A DNA stretch of 27,717 nt, from contig JASHQP010000006.1 in NCBI GenBank assembly GCA_030039095.1, positions 1 through 27,717 of the forward strand. Reading direction: 5' to 3'. This stretch comes from Streptosporangiaceae bacterium (GTDB lineage Bacteria; Actinomycetota; Actinomycetes; Streptosporangiales; Streptosporangiaceae). Shown here piece by piece: positions 1 to 8,117 of the stretch. The stretch's first letter is position 1; every line of letters begins with the position of its first letter. The notes beneath the pieces were generated by a model. It was not told the origin of the DNA and ran no database searches. It worked only from the letters and a program-made list of their open reading frames with translations. The position numbers and the translations under genes are program-made.

Positions 1-77
1 CCCAGACGCGTGCCCGCACCGCCCAGACGCGTGCCCGCACCGCCCAGACGCGTGCCCGCACCGCCCAGACGCGTGCC
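1..77. repeat. 21-bp tandem repeat, about 3.7 copies
   Basis: The unit CCCAGACGCGTGCCCGCACC plus G is repeated at 1-21, 22-42, 43-63 and partly at 64-77 with no mismatches in the full copies. The period is a multiple of three, so it preserves reading frames. It may continue left of the window. Confidence 0.95.
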
Positions 78-143
78 AACCCCGGCCGCGATCGCCAGCT
101 TTCCTGCGTTGCCGAGCACCTCGCGGCGGCCAATATCCCCCAC
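1..143 (-). CDS. N-terminus of a protein with twin-arginine-like signal and heptad repeats (cut by window edge)
   Basis: Read on the minus strand from a GTG at 143-141, the frame gives VGDIGRREVLGNAGKLAIAA and then the heptapeptide GTRLGGA repeated to the window edge. The RR-x-V-L-G start followed by a small-residue hydrophobic stretch resembles a Tat signal, though the hydrophobic core is weak. A G-rich run (GGGGG) lies 6 nt before the GTG and could be the ribosome site. The 21-bp tandem repeat keeps this frame open, but the opposite strand is also open here, so coding is not proven. The rest of the protein lies left of the window. Function is unknown. Confidence 0.38.
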   Translation of the reverse strand, partial: MGDIGRREVLGNAGKLAIAAGVGTRLGGAGTRLGGAGTRLGGAGTRL

Positions 144-391
144 GTCATACCCCCGTCCCGCCTGCCGGCGGGCATCACAAAGCCACGTGTTCTCCGCTTC
201 CTTTGCGCGCAATGGCGCTGCCCAGCCACCACGCGGCGCGTTCTGGCCCCAGAACTGCCGCGCCTCCCGCAGGGCTCATACCCCGCTCACGGGCGCCATA
301 AATTCCCGGGAACGTCGGGGCGCGCCCAGGGGACGGCCGGCGGGCGGTCGCCGCCGCTCGTGACGTCGGCGAACAGGCGCGAGCCGGCTGG
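144..391. other. Intergenic region with one inverted repeat
   Basis: No convincing gene was found between the two minus-strand genes. An inverted repeat, GTTCTGG-CC-CCAGAAC, occupies 240-255, about 100 bp upstream of the GTG at 143. Its 7-bp arms and 2-nt centre look like a dimeric repressor site, but no known operator is recognised. Confidence 0.4.
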
Positions 392-922
392 CTAGGCGCC
401 CCGGCTGCTGTCCGCCTCGACCAGCCGCTCGATGAGCTGGTCGACACTGCCCGACTTGGGCAGGTCTCGCTGGGCGAGCAGGCCGCTGAGCTCGGCCTTG
501 GTCAGGCCCTCATAGCGCTCGCGGGCCATCGCCTGAGCCTTCCTCGCCTGCTCGCGCTCGACCTTGCGAGCCTCACGGGCCAGTTCATGCGACGCCCTCT
601 CGACGTGCTCGTGAGCGGCCTGGCCGGCCGTGGCCGCCTTGTCCCGCACGACCTCGCCTGCCGATTCGGCCTGCTCGCGAACCACACCGGGCAGGGCGCT
701 CGCGGCCTCCGCCCACCTCACGGCGAGCCCGCGGTTCAGGTCTACCGTCCGCTGCACCAGGTCGAAGTAACGCTCGACCGCCAGCACGAGGTCGATCTGC
801 GGCAGCCCGGGAAGGGAGTCCGCCAGCGTCCGCGTGCGCTGGGTCCAGAAGTCCGCGGTCTTCCCGGCCGCGGATCGGGCCTGGTGCGCCGCCGTGCTGT
901 ATTGCCTGGTCAGGGTGTTCAT
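392..922 (-). CDS. Phasin-like helical protein with C-terminal SAP-like motif
   Basis: The 176-residue product has no signal peptide. Residues 1-75 are helical and resemble phasin-like granule or membrane-associated proteins. Residues about 80-140 are rich in Ala, Glu, Arg and Lys and look like a long amphipathic helix or coiled coil. The last 35 residues (LTKAELSGLLAQRDLP..G..DQLIERL) fit the SAP or Rho-N helix-extended-loop-helix pattern that usually binds DNA or RNA. The start was chosen at 922 because GAGGAG lies 7 nt upstream; an in-frame start at 994 would place coding sequence in the promoter. The combination suggests a nucleoid- or granule-associated protein. The exact role is unknown. 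Confidence 0.75.
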   Translation of the reverse strand: MNTLTRQYSTAAHQARSAAGKTADFWTQRTRTLADSLPGLPQIDLVLAVERYFDLVQRTVDLNRGLAVRWAEAASALPGVVREQAESAGEVVRDKAATAGQAAHEHVERASHELAREARKVEREQARKAQAMARERYEGLTKAELSGLLAQRDLPKSGSVDQLIERLVEADSSRGA

Positions 923-948
923 ATCCACTCCTCGGGTTCCGGGTCGCT

Positions 949-983
949 TTGCTAACTTTAGCAAGCATTGCGTACTAAAGCAA
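949..983 (-). promoter_or_regulatory. Promoter with overlapping inverted repeats for the SAP-like gene
   Basis: On the minus strand TTGCTT (983-978) and TAAAGT (960-955) are separated by 17 nt and sit just upstream of the start at 922. Two inverted repeats overlap the -10: TTGCTA-ACTT-TAGCAA (949-964), and CTTTAG (956-961) paired with CTAAAG (975-980). This is the most AT-rich patch near the gene and looks like a repressor-controlled promoter. Confidence 0.55.
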
Positions 984-1110
984 GCGATCGGCACGCCGGA
1001 GAAGCTCGGCTACCCGCGCGTGGCCAGATCACACCTGCGCACGAGCGGGGTTCCACCCGAGGTCCCGGGCCGCTGTGCTGCGGCCCGGTCCTGTTGCGGC
1101 CCTGCCCCGG

Positions 1111-3060
1111 CTACCAGATACGGACCCGGGCTGCGGGGTCCAGCCACATCGCGTCGGTGGCGCCGACATCGAACGCAGCATAGAACTCGTCGAGGTTACG
1201 CACGATCTGGTTGCAGCGGAACTCGGCGGGGGAATGCGGGTCGATGGCGAGCAGCCGGATGACTTCCTCGTCCCGGCCCTTTTCCTGCCAGACACGTGCC
1301 CACGACAGGAAGAAGCGTTGCGCGCCCGTCAAGCCGTCGATGACCGGTGCCTCCTGGCCGCGCAGCGAAACCACATAGGCCTTCCACGCGATGCCGAGGC
1401 CTCCGAGGTCGCCGATGTTCTCCCCGATCGTCAGCGCTCCGTTCACATGCTGGCCGGGGGTCTGCGCCGGCGCCAGGGCGTTGTACTGCTCGATCAGCGA
1501 CCGGGTCCGGGCCTCGAACGCCTGCCGGTCCGCCGCGTTCCACCAGTCGGTGAGCCTGCCGTCACCGTCGGACTTGGAACCCTGGTCATCGAAGCCGTGG
1601 CCGATCTCGTGGCCGATGATCGCGCCGATCGCCCCGTAGTTGGCCGCGTCGTCGCGGCTGGGGCCGAAGAACGGATCCTGCAGGATCGCGGCCGGGAACA
1701 CGATCTCGTTCATGCTCGCGTTGTAGTACGCGTTGACCGTCTGGGGGGTCATGAACCACTCGTCGCGGTCGATCGGCTTGCCGATCTTGTTCAGCTCGCG
1801 GTGGAATTCGAAAGCGTGGGCGGCCCGCACGTTGGCCATGAGATCCGCCGGGTCGATCTCCAGGCTGGAGTAGTCCCGCCAGCTGACCGGGTAGCCGATC
1901 TTCGGCGTGAACTTCCGCAGCTTTTCCAGGGCCCGCAGGCGGGTGTCCGGCCCCATCCATTCGAGCGTCTCGATGCTCTGGCGGTAGGCCTCGAGGAGGT
2001 TGGCCACCAGGACATCCATCCGCTCCCGTGCCCCCGGGGGAAAGTGCCGGGCGACGTAGGCCCGGCCGACCGCTTCCCCCATGGCCCGCTCGACAAGCGA
2101 GACACCCCGCTTCCAGCGCTCACGCAGCTGAGGGGTGCCACTCAGGGTGCGGCCGTAAAAGTCGAAATCTTCCTGGACGAACGCCTCGGACAGGTACCCG
2201 GCAGCGCCGTGGATCACCTGCCAGCACAGCCAGTCCCGCCACGCAGGAAGGTGTTCATCGGTGAGCAGCGAGGCCAGCCCGGAGCTGAAGCTGGGCTGGC
2301 GGAGCACGATCTCGCGGAACGCGCCGGCGGGCGGGTCCATGGCCGCGAGCCACCCGCGCAGATCCGGGCCCTCCGACAGCGCGCCGGTCCAGGTGAAAAG
2401 GTTGTACGTCTTCTCGCGGTCGCGGCTCTCGACGCGGTCCCAGTGGTATCCAGCCACCGCCGTCTCCAGCGCGAACAGCCGCCTGGCTGCCAGGTCAGCG
2501 TCCGGCAGCCCGGCCAGATCGAGCATGCGCTGCACATGGCCGACGAACGCGTCACGGACGCCGGCGAACCGCTCCTCGCGGTAGTAGCTCTCGTCCGGGA
2601 GCGAGATCGCGCCCTGCCCGAAAAACACCAGGTAACGCTCGGGGTCACCGGGGTCGGCGTTGACGAAGAGCCGGTACAGGCCCCCGATGCCCCGTCGCTC
2701 CAGCCGCCCGAGCGTCTCCAGCAGTTCCGGAATGGAGCTGACTGCCCGGGCGTCCGCGAGCGTCTGGCCGATGGGCTGCGAGCCGAGTTGCTCCACCCGC
2801 TCCGCGTCCATGAAGCTGGCGTAGAGGTCGCCGAACTTCCGCTCCTCGCTGCCTTCAGGCGCCGACGCCGCCTCTTCCACGATCTCGCGGACCGCGTTCT
2901 CGGCCTCCTCGGCCAGGACCCGGAACGCGCCGTCGCGCGCCCGGTCGGCGGGAATCACGGTCCGGTCGAGCCACAGACCGTTGACGTACCGGAACAGGTT
3001 GTCCTGGGGGCGGATGCCGGGATCGAGCTCGTCGATGGCGACACCGGAGGGAAGCGTCAT
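1111..3060 (-). CDS. M13 family (neprilysin/PepO-like) zinc metallopeptidase
   Basis: The 649-residue product has the full M13 layout: a large helical N-terminal domain (PF05649-like) and a C-terminal gluzincin domain (PF01431-like). The zinc site HEIGH is at residues 484-488, the upstream substrate-binding NAYYNAS motif is present, and the ENIGD box (Glu547, Asp551) supplies the third zinc ligand. The C-terminus ends ..VRIW; the usual Cys of the family CxxW ending is replaced. No signal peptide or membrane anchor is seen, so it is probably cytosolic, as for many actinobacterial M13 enzymes that cut peptides. The ATG at 3060 was chosen because the domain starts right after it (GIRPQDNLFRYVNG); a GGAG lies close upstream. 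It stands alone, 55 bp downstream of the sulfatase. Confidence 0.95.
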   Translation of the reverse strand: MTLPSGVAIDELDPGIRPQDNLFRYVNGLWLDRTVIPADRARDGAFRVLAEEAENAVREIVEEAASAPEGSEERKFGDLYASFMDAERVEQLGSQPIGQTLADARAVSSIPELLETLGRLERRGIGGLYRLFVNADPGDPERYLVFFGQGAISLPDESYYREERFAGVRDAFVGHVQRMLDLAGLPDADLAARRLFALETAVAGYHWDRVESRDREKTYNLFTWTGALSEGPDLRGWLAAMDPPAGAFREIVLRQPSFSSGLASLLTDEHLPAWRDWLCWQVIHGAAGYLSEAFVQEDFDFYGRTLSGTPQLRERWKRGVSLVERAMGEAVGRAYVARHFPPGARERMDVLVANLLEAYRQSIETLEWMGPDTRLRALEKLRKFTPKIGYPVSWRDYSSLEIDPADLMANVRAAHAFEFHRELNKIGKPIDRDEWFMTPQTVNAYYNASMNEIVFPAAILQDPFFGPSRDDAANYGAIGAIIGHEIGHGFDDQGSKSDGDGRLTDWWNAADRQAFEARTRSLIEQYNALAPAQTPGQHVNGALTIGENIGDLGGLGIAWKAYVVSLRGQEAPVIDGLTGAQRFFLSWARVWQEKGRDEEVIRLLAIDPHSPAEFRCNQIVRNLDEFYAAFDVGATDAMWLDPAARVRIW

Positions 3061-3115
3061 GCGCTCCAGGGTAGGGCCAGCCCCGCACCGCGCCGCGCCG
3101 CGTTCCAGTGCAGTT

Positions 3116-4564
3116 CTAGTGCAGGTGGGCAGCGGCCCAGCAGGTGACGCCGTTGTGGCAGTTCTCCAGGGCCACGAGCGCCTCCACCAGGTCGGGGGGC
3201 ACGCCGTCCACGGCAATGTTGTCCAGCTCGAGCGGGTCCGTGGCCGTGTCGTAGTACTCCTGGCCGCCGTTGGCGTAGCGAACGTACAGCGCATTCTCGG
3301 TCCGCACCGCCTCGTAGGAGGGCGGATCGGCCTGTGCCTTGGTCTGGGCGTCCGGGTCACTCGGAGAATCGTCGGGACCGTGATGCTCGATCAGGATGGC
3401 CTGCCGCCAGTCCTTCGGCCGCTGGCCGTGCCACAACGCGGCGAGGCTGTGCCCGTCGATGGTCTTGCGGATCTCGAGTCCGGCCAGGGCCTCGAACGTG
3501 GGCGCGAGGTCGATGTTCGACGCGAGCTGGGTGACCGTCCGCCCCGCCGGGACGTGCGGGCCGCTGACGATCAGCGGCACCCTGATATCGGTGTCGAACG
3601 CGGTCTGCTTCCCCGGCTCCAGCCGGTACTCGCCCATGTGCAGGCCGTTGTCGGAGCTGAAGACGATGTAGGTGTTCCTGGCGACGCCCTTGACCCGCAG
3701 TTCGTGCTCGATCTGGCCGATCATCTCGTCGACGGAAAGGTCGGCCTCGACGCGGTCGCGGTAGTCGCTGGTGATGGCCGCCTGCTGCGCCGGCGTCAGC
3801 GGTGCGTGCCGCGCCAGCCACGGCGGCGGGTTGACCGGCAGCCGGTCGTAGGCGGCAGTCTTCGGGTACTGCAGGCTCGCCGCGGCATCCGCATAGCGCG
3901 GCGCCGGCCTGTACGGCGCGTGCGGCGCGAACGTCGCGACCTCCAGCATGAACGGCCTGTGCTCGAGCGCGGCCGAGCCGATGAACGAGGTGGCCTTGGC
4001 CGAGAGCACGTCGGTCAGGTAGTCGCCGGGCGCGTCCCCGTACTCGCGCTGCGTGCCGTCCTGGTTGAGGCTGTAGTTGAACTCGCCGTAGCCGTTGCCC
4101 GTCACGTCCCACACGTTCCAGCCCGGCGCGACCGGATCGGATGGGTCATAGCCGTTGAGGTACTTGCCCATCAGCGCGGTGCGGTAGCCGGACTTCTGCA
4201 GCGCCACCGCGAACGACTTCTGCTGGTCGCCGTGCGCGTTGTAAGAGCCGTACCCGCCGTCGGCACCGACGTTGGTGAAGACCCCGTCGTCATGGGGGTA
4301 CTCGCCGGTGAAGATCGCGGACCGCGACGGGCAGCACAGGGAGTCGACGACGTAGTAGTGCGAAAACGTGATCCCGGCCTTCTGCAGCGCGACAACGTGC
4401 GGCATGTGACTGACCAGGTTCCAGGACAGGTCGTCGGTGAGGACGAAAACAAAGTTCGGCCGCGGAGCGGGCGGCGCGTGCGCCCTTCCCGGGGAGTCAC
4501 AGCCAGATCCGGCAAGAACAGCGCACAACGCACTGGCTATCACCAAAGCGATTTTTCTTTTCAC
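3116..4564 (-). CDS. Sulfatase family lipoprotein
   Basis: The 482-residue product starts with a lipoprotein signal (KRK, a hydrophobic stretch, then the lipobox LAGSGC), so it is probably anchored outside the membrane. The alkaline-phosphatase-fold sulfatase domain follows: FVLTDD supplies metal-binding aspartates, and CCPSR contains Cys77, the expected formylglycine residue of type I sulfatases. SSDNGLHMGEYR supplies further active-site residues. It should hydrolyse sulfate esters, probably of glycans; the substrate cannot be told. An anaerobic- or FGE-type modifying enzyme is not in the window. The GTG at 4564 was chosen because it gives a clean signal peptide; no strong Shine-Dalgarno is visible. 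A TTG at 4630 directly abutting GGAGG is the alternative. Confidence 0.9.
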   Translation of the reverse strand: MKRKIALVIASALCAVLAGSGCDSPGRAHAPPAPRPNFVFVLTDDLSWNLVSHMPHVVALQKAGITFSHYYVVDSLCCPSRSAIFTGEYPHDDGVFTNVGADGGYGSYNAHGDQQKSFAVALQKSGYRTALMGKYLNGYDPSDPVAPGWNVWDVTGNGYGEFNYSLNQDGTQREYGDAPGDYLTDVLSAKATSFIGSAALEHRPFMLEVATFAPHAPYRPAPRYADAAASLQYPKTAAYDRLPVNPPPWLARHAPLTPAQQAAITSDYRDRVEADLSVDEMIGQIEHELRVKGVARNTYIVFSSDNGLHMGEYRLEPGKQTAFDTDIRVPLIVSGPHVPAGRTVTQLASNIDLAPTFEALAGLEIRKTIDGHSLAALWHGQRPKDWRQAILIEHHGPDDSPSDPDAQTKAQADPPSYEAVRTENALYVRYANGGQEYYDTATDPLELDNIAVDGVPPDLVEALVALENCHNGVTCWAAAHLH

Positions 4565-4648
4565 TGCCGAAGGAGAATAGAGCAGCGGACCCGCCCCCGG
4601 GCGGCGCAGGCCCCGCGTTGATCGCGGCAACCTCCGGGGCGACCGTGC

Positions 4649-4894
4649 TCAGCGGGCGCTGGAGCCGCGAATGACCAGGTCGCACGCGTGGCGCCGGACA
4701 CCGCCCCGCCGGGGGGCGCCGTCGATGATCGTGAAGAGATCCCGGGCCGCCACCGAGGATCTCGAGCAGCGTGCTCTTGCCCGAGCCGTTCTCGCCGGCC
4801 AGCGCGTGCACCTCGCCGGGGTGATGTCCAGGCTGACCCCGTCCAGCGCTCGCACCGGGCCGAACTCCACCGTCAGTTCGCGGACCCCGATCAT
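4649..4894 (-). pseudogene. Chimeric remnant: sugar ABC ATPase N-terminus joined to LacI C-terminus
   Basis: The frame opens with an ATG overlapping the stop of the LacI gene (ATGA) and reads MIGVRELTVEFGPVRALDG, a typical sugar-import ATPase start. A single missing G near 4823 breaks the frame. In the next frame the Walker A motif AGENGSGKST and LLEILGG follow, down to about 4765. The sequence then switches back and ends ARDLFTIIDG...CDLVIRGSSAR with a TGA at 4649. That ending is the conserved C-terminus of LacI-family regulators, not of an ATPase. The element therefore holds about 45 residues of an RbsA/XylG-like ATPase and about 33 residues of a different LacI protein. It looks like a deletion scar and should make no functional protein. 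Confidence 0.8.
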
Positions 4895-5895
4895 GGAGCG
4901 GCCGCCGGAGGTGTCGTGCAGGAGGCCCGTTCGAGAAGCGTGGTGGACAGCACCACCCGCTGCGGTTCCGGACTGCCCTGGCCGGCCAGCCTGGCCAGCA
5001 GCAGTCGCGCGGCCAGGACGCCCTGCTGCACCGTGGGCCGGTCGATGACGGTCAGCGGCGGCCACAGCAGGGGCGCGAGATCCAGATCGTCGAAGCCCAC
5101 GATGGACAGCTCCTGCGGTACTCGCACGCGCATGCTGTTCAGCGCCTTCAGCGCCCCGACGGTCATCAGGTTGTTGGCGCAGAAGACCGCGGTTGGCGGA
5201 CTGGGCAGCGCGAGCAGCCGGAGCATGGCCTGATACCCACCGCTCTCCCGGAAGTCCGCTATCTGGCTGTACTCCTCGGCCACAGCGCCGCCGAGATCCT
5301 CCACGGCCTGCACGAAGGCCTCATGACGTTCCCGGCCCGGCGTGGTGTTCAGCGGGCCGCTGATCACCGCGATCCTGTCGTGGCCGAGACCCACGAGATA
5401 ATCGGCGGCAGCACGCGCGCCTCCGGGGTTGTCCACCATCACGCTGTCGAAGCGCTCCCCGGGCAGTTCCCTGTCGACAAACACCACCGGGAGGCCGGCC
5501 CTCTTGATCCGCGTCGGCGTCTTGTCCTGCTCAGTGGCCGGCGCGAGGATGATGCCGTCGACGCGCTGCATAATGTCCGCAACCACGGTGTCCTCCAATT
5601 CGCTGCTCTCGTCGGTGTTCACCAAGAACACGTTGTACGGACCTCCTCGGCAGACCGACTCGATGCCCTTCACCAGGCCAGCGAAGAACGGGTTGGTCAC
5701 GTCCGGGACGACAACCGCGATCGCGTAGTGGACGCCGGACCGCAGGCTGCGGGCAGCGGCCGCCGGCCGGTAGCCGAGCTCTTCGACTGCCTGCAAGATG
5801 GCGGCCTCCGCACGCACACGCTGACCGCGCAGGAACCGCGACACCGTCGCGGTCGAAACCCCTGCCCGGCGCGCTACATCACTGATGTTCGGCAT
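4891..5895 (-). CDS. LacI family transcriptional regulator
   Basis: The 334-residue product has the usual LacI length. Residues 1-46 form the helix-turn-helix and hinge (ISDVARRAGVSTATVSRFL, then LGYRPAAAARSLR), followed by a periplasmic-binding-protein-like effector domain (VVVPDVTNPFF, VDGIILAPA, IVGFDDLDLAP). It should repress sugar-uptake genes and release DNA on binding a sugar. Its stop overlaps the start of the broken sugar ATPase, so it once led a sugar-transport operon that has since been lost. It is odd in extending about 15 residues past the usual RxS/T ending (ERASCTTPPAAAP). No Shine-Dalgarno precedes the ATG at 5895, so the mRNA may be leaderless. Confidence 0.95.
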   Translation of the reverse strand: MPNISDVARRAGVSTATVSRFLRGQRVRAEAAILQAVEELGYRPAAAARSLRSGVHYAIAVVVPDVTNPFFAGLVKGIESVCRGGPYNVFLVNTDESSELEDTVVADIMQRVDGIILAPATEQDKTPTRIKRAGLPVVFVDRELPGERFDSVMVDNPGGARAAADYLVGLGHDRIAVISGPLNTTPGRERHEAFVQAVEDLGGAVAEEYSQIADFRESGGYQAMLRLLALPSPPTAVFCANNLMTVGALKALNSMRVRVPQELSIVGFDDLDLAPLLWPPLTVIDRPTVQQGVLAARLLLARLAGQGSPEPQRVVLSTTLLERASCTTPPAAAP

Positions 5896-5901
5896 ACTGT
5901 A

Positions 5902-5924
5902 AACGATATCAGTAATGGATATCA
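5902..5924 (-). promoter_or_regulatory. Putative operator/promoter of the LacI gene
   Basis: GATATC occurs at 5905-5910 and again at 5918-5923, both within the repeated heptamer TGATATC on the minus strand, spaced 13 bp. This AT-rich patch ends 9 nt before the ATG of the LacI gene. The position suggests autoregulation. The centre is not the classical CG-centred LacI palindrome, so the assignment is tentative. Confidence 0.4.
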
Positions 5925-5930
5925 GGCGTC

Positions 5931-6248
5931 ATGTTCTCGTGTCGATGGCCGCGGAGCGCCCAGCGCGGACTGGGTCGGGACGGCGCGGATGCTCGCCGTG
6001 CGCTGCCGTCCGCAGCGGGCGCGGGCCGCTTTCATCAGCGACCGGTAGACGCTCCGGTGTCAGCCCGAGCGGGGGCACGTGGTCGTCCCGAAATACCTGG
6101 TTCCCAGGCACTACCGCGGCAGCCCGAGCCGCCGCAGCCGGCCACCAGCCACGCGCTGGCCAGGCCGCCAGCCGCGCGCTGGCCAGGCCGCCATGGCCGA
6201 CGGCCAGCAGCCGTCCTGGCCTCAGAACGCCGCCGGGGCGCGATCATC
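5931..6248. other. Intergenic region: direct repeat and hairpin
   Basis: No gene is supported between the LacI gene and the OppA-like gene. An 18-bp sequence is repeated exactly at 6153-6170 and 6176-6193 (period 23). A hairpin GACGGC-CAGCA-GCCGTC lies at 6199-6215, 34 bp past the stop of the OppA-like gene, and may act as its terminator without a U-tract. Short open frames here have no recognisable family and poor ribosome sites. Confidence 0.5.
6199..6215 (-). terminator. Possible terminator hairpin after the OppA-like gene
   Basis: A perfect 6-bp stem with a 5-nt loop lies 34 nt downstream of the stop at 6249. It is GC-rich with no following T-run, as is common in high-GC actinobacteria. 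It ends the three-gene cassette 9678-6249. Confidence 0.35.
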
Positions 6249-8117
6249 TCAGCTCTTGGTGAAGTACCACTCCTCGGGGCTGATGAAGCCGTAGGCGTTC
6301 GGCGAGAAGCCGCGCAGGTTTGACTGCACGGTGATGAGGGTGCCGGGGCTGGGCTGCCAGAAGTTCGGCAGCTGGAGCCGGACCGCGTTGGCGTACGCGT
6401 TGAGTGCGTTCTGCGCGTTGGCCGCCGAGGTGGTCGTCGTCGCGAGGATCAGCTTGTCGATCGCGGGATCGGAGTAGTTGTTGACGTTGCCGAGCGCACC
6501 GGTCTGGAAGATCTCCTCACCGCTCGGATAGTGGTCGGGCTCGAAGACCCAGGCGCCGCCGTAGTTGCCGAGTTCCCAGCTGCAGGCGGGCGAGGACGCC
6601 GCGCACGGCTCGATCGTCTGGTCGATGGTGGAGGACGTCACCTGATCGAGGGAGATCTCGATCCCGACCTGCCTGGCGACCGACTGCAGGTCGGCCATGG
6701 CATCGTCGGTGTACGGGGTGCCGCTCGGGTACATGAGGCTGAAGTTCAGCGGCTCACCGGCCCTGATTCCGCTGCCGCACTCGCCGGTCCCGGTTCCGGG
6801 GCGGGTGCAGGTGGTGACGCCGTCCGGGACGACCTTCCAGCCGTGCGCGGCGAGCAGGGCCTTGGCCGTCGTCACGCTGAACGGGTACGGGTTCACCGAG
6901 GCGCTGGCGTCGGAATACGGGTTCGCGGGCTGGGCGGGCACGGGGCTGTAGGTGGGCACGCCCAGGCCGTCGTAGTAGGCGTGGATCCATCCGGGCTGGT
7001 CTACCAGATGCTGGAACGCCTGGCGGAAGTACAGCTGCCTCAAGATGGGGCCGACCTTGGGGTTGTTGAAGTTGGGCTCGAAGTAGTCGAAGCCAAACGG
7101 GAAGTTCTTGATCAGCTCGTAGCCCTGGCCCTTCAGGGAGGGCCCCTGCGGCAGGTCGTCATCGGGCACGTATCCGACCGACACCTGCTCGCCAGAGCTG
7201 CCGGGCCCGCCGGTGGCCGAGCCGGCCTTGAGCACCGTGAACTCGGCGGCAGTGGACGTGAACGGCAGCTCGACGAACCTCGCCAGGTGAGGCTTCTGGG
7301 GCCCGGTGTAGTGCGGATTGGGCAGGAACGTCGCGGTGCCGTCGCTGGTCAGGCTCGTCAGCTTCCAGGGACCGTCGACCACCGACCAGATGGGGCTCGA
7401 CGCGTACCCGGAGACCGCCTTGGCCTGGCCGTTCAGGAAGTTGTACACAGCCACGGCCCCGGCCTTGGTGGTATCGGGAAGGTCCGCCGCGCCCGGTGAC
7501 GGCGCCGGGGCGGTGAGCGACGTGCGGTCCCAGGCGATGGGCAGCGGCGTGATCTGCGACAGCTCGTTATAGGTGAACCAGGTCGGGTTGTAGCTGGCGT
7601 TCAGCCGCAGCTGGATCGTGGTCGAATCGAGCGCCTTCCACGACAGCACGTTGTCGGGGAAGCCGCCGGGGACGTAGGACGCCCAGTCGTCCTTGTTCGC
7701 CTTCAGCAAGTTGATCCAGAACCCGACGTCGCGAGCGCTCAGCACCTCCCCGTCCGACCACACGTAGTGCTTGAGCTTGATCGTCACCACCCGGTTGCCG
7801 TCGCTGTATACCGGCGCGTCGCCGACCGAGAGCCGGTAGTCGATGGACGGATTCCCCTTGTCCCCGTACCAGTAGAGCGGCTCGTAGAGCAGGGTCTGCA
7901 GATCGGCAGTGTTGGCGCCGCTGTAGTTCTCGCCGGAGATCAGCGGGAAGATGTACGTCGGCGTGCTCTCCGGCTGCTCGGCGAAGTAGGCGGTGCCTCC
8001 CGGCAGCGGCTGCCCGCCCGCGCTGCCGGAGGGCGCGGCGGAGCCGCAGGCCGCGACGCCCAGCGCAGCCGCGAGGGCCAGAGCCGGCAGTCCGCTGCGG
8101 CGCCATGACCCGGTCAT
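6249..8117 (-). CDS. Family 5 (OppA/DppA-like) extracellular solute-binding lipoprotein
   Basis: The 622-residue product has a lipoprotein signal with lipobox VAAC (Cys24), followed by a full SBP_bac_5 domain: LLYEPLYWYG near the N-terminus, the VKLKHYVWSDGEVLSARDV box and a C-terminal lobe ending EEWYFTKS. It should sit on the outer face of the membrane and capture a peptide or other solute for an ABC importer. No permease or ATPase gene of this type is in the window. Its ATG overlaps the stop of the NMT1-like gene by ATGA, so the two are translationally coupled and last in a three-gene cassette. The cargo is unknown; family members also bind nickel, heme, sugars and antibiotics. Confidence 0.93.
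   Translation of the reverse strand: MTGSWRRSGLPALALAAALGVAACGSAAPSGSAGGQPLPGGTAYFAEQPESTPTYIFPLISGENYSGANTADLQTLLYEPLYWYGDKGNPSIDYRLSVGDAPVYSDGNRVVTIKLKHYVWSDGEVLSARDVGFWINLLKANKDDWASYVPGGFPDNVLSWKALDSTTIQLRLNASYNPTWFTYNELSQITPLPIAWDRTSLTAPAPSPGAADLPDTTKAGAVAVYNFLNGQAKAVSGYASSPIWSVVDGPWKLTSLTSDGTATFLPNPHYTGPQKPHLARFVELPFTSTAAEFTVLKAGSATGGPGSSGEQVSVGYVPDDDLPQGPSLKGQGYELIKNFPFGFDYFEPNFNNPKVGPILRQLYFRQAFQHLVDQPGWIHAYYDGLGVPTYSPVPAQPANPYSDASASVNPYPFSVTTAKALLAAHGWKVVPDGVTTCTRPGTGTGECGSGIRAGEPLNFSLMYPSGTPYTDDAMADLQSVARQVGIEISLDQVTSSTIDQTIEPCAASSPACSWELGNYGGAWVFEPDHYPSGEEIFQTGALGNVNNYSDPAIDKLILATTTTSAANAQNALNAYANAVRLQLPNFWQPSPGTLITVQSNLRGFSPNAYGFISPEEWYFTKS

Noticed and set aside
1..77. CRISPR-like array at the left edge
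   Set aside because: The repeats are directly abutting with no spacers, so it is a simple tandem repeat.
1075..3147. Long plus-strand open frame (690 codons) opposite the M13 peptidase
   Set aside because: It is the shadow of a high-GC gene: rich in Arg, Pro, Gly and Val with no domain. The minus strand has all M13 motifs.
2981..4621. Long plus-strand open frame opposite the sulfatase
   Set aside because: No family and biased composition; the minus strand encodes a complete sulfatase.
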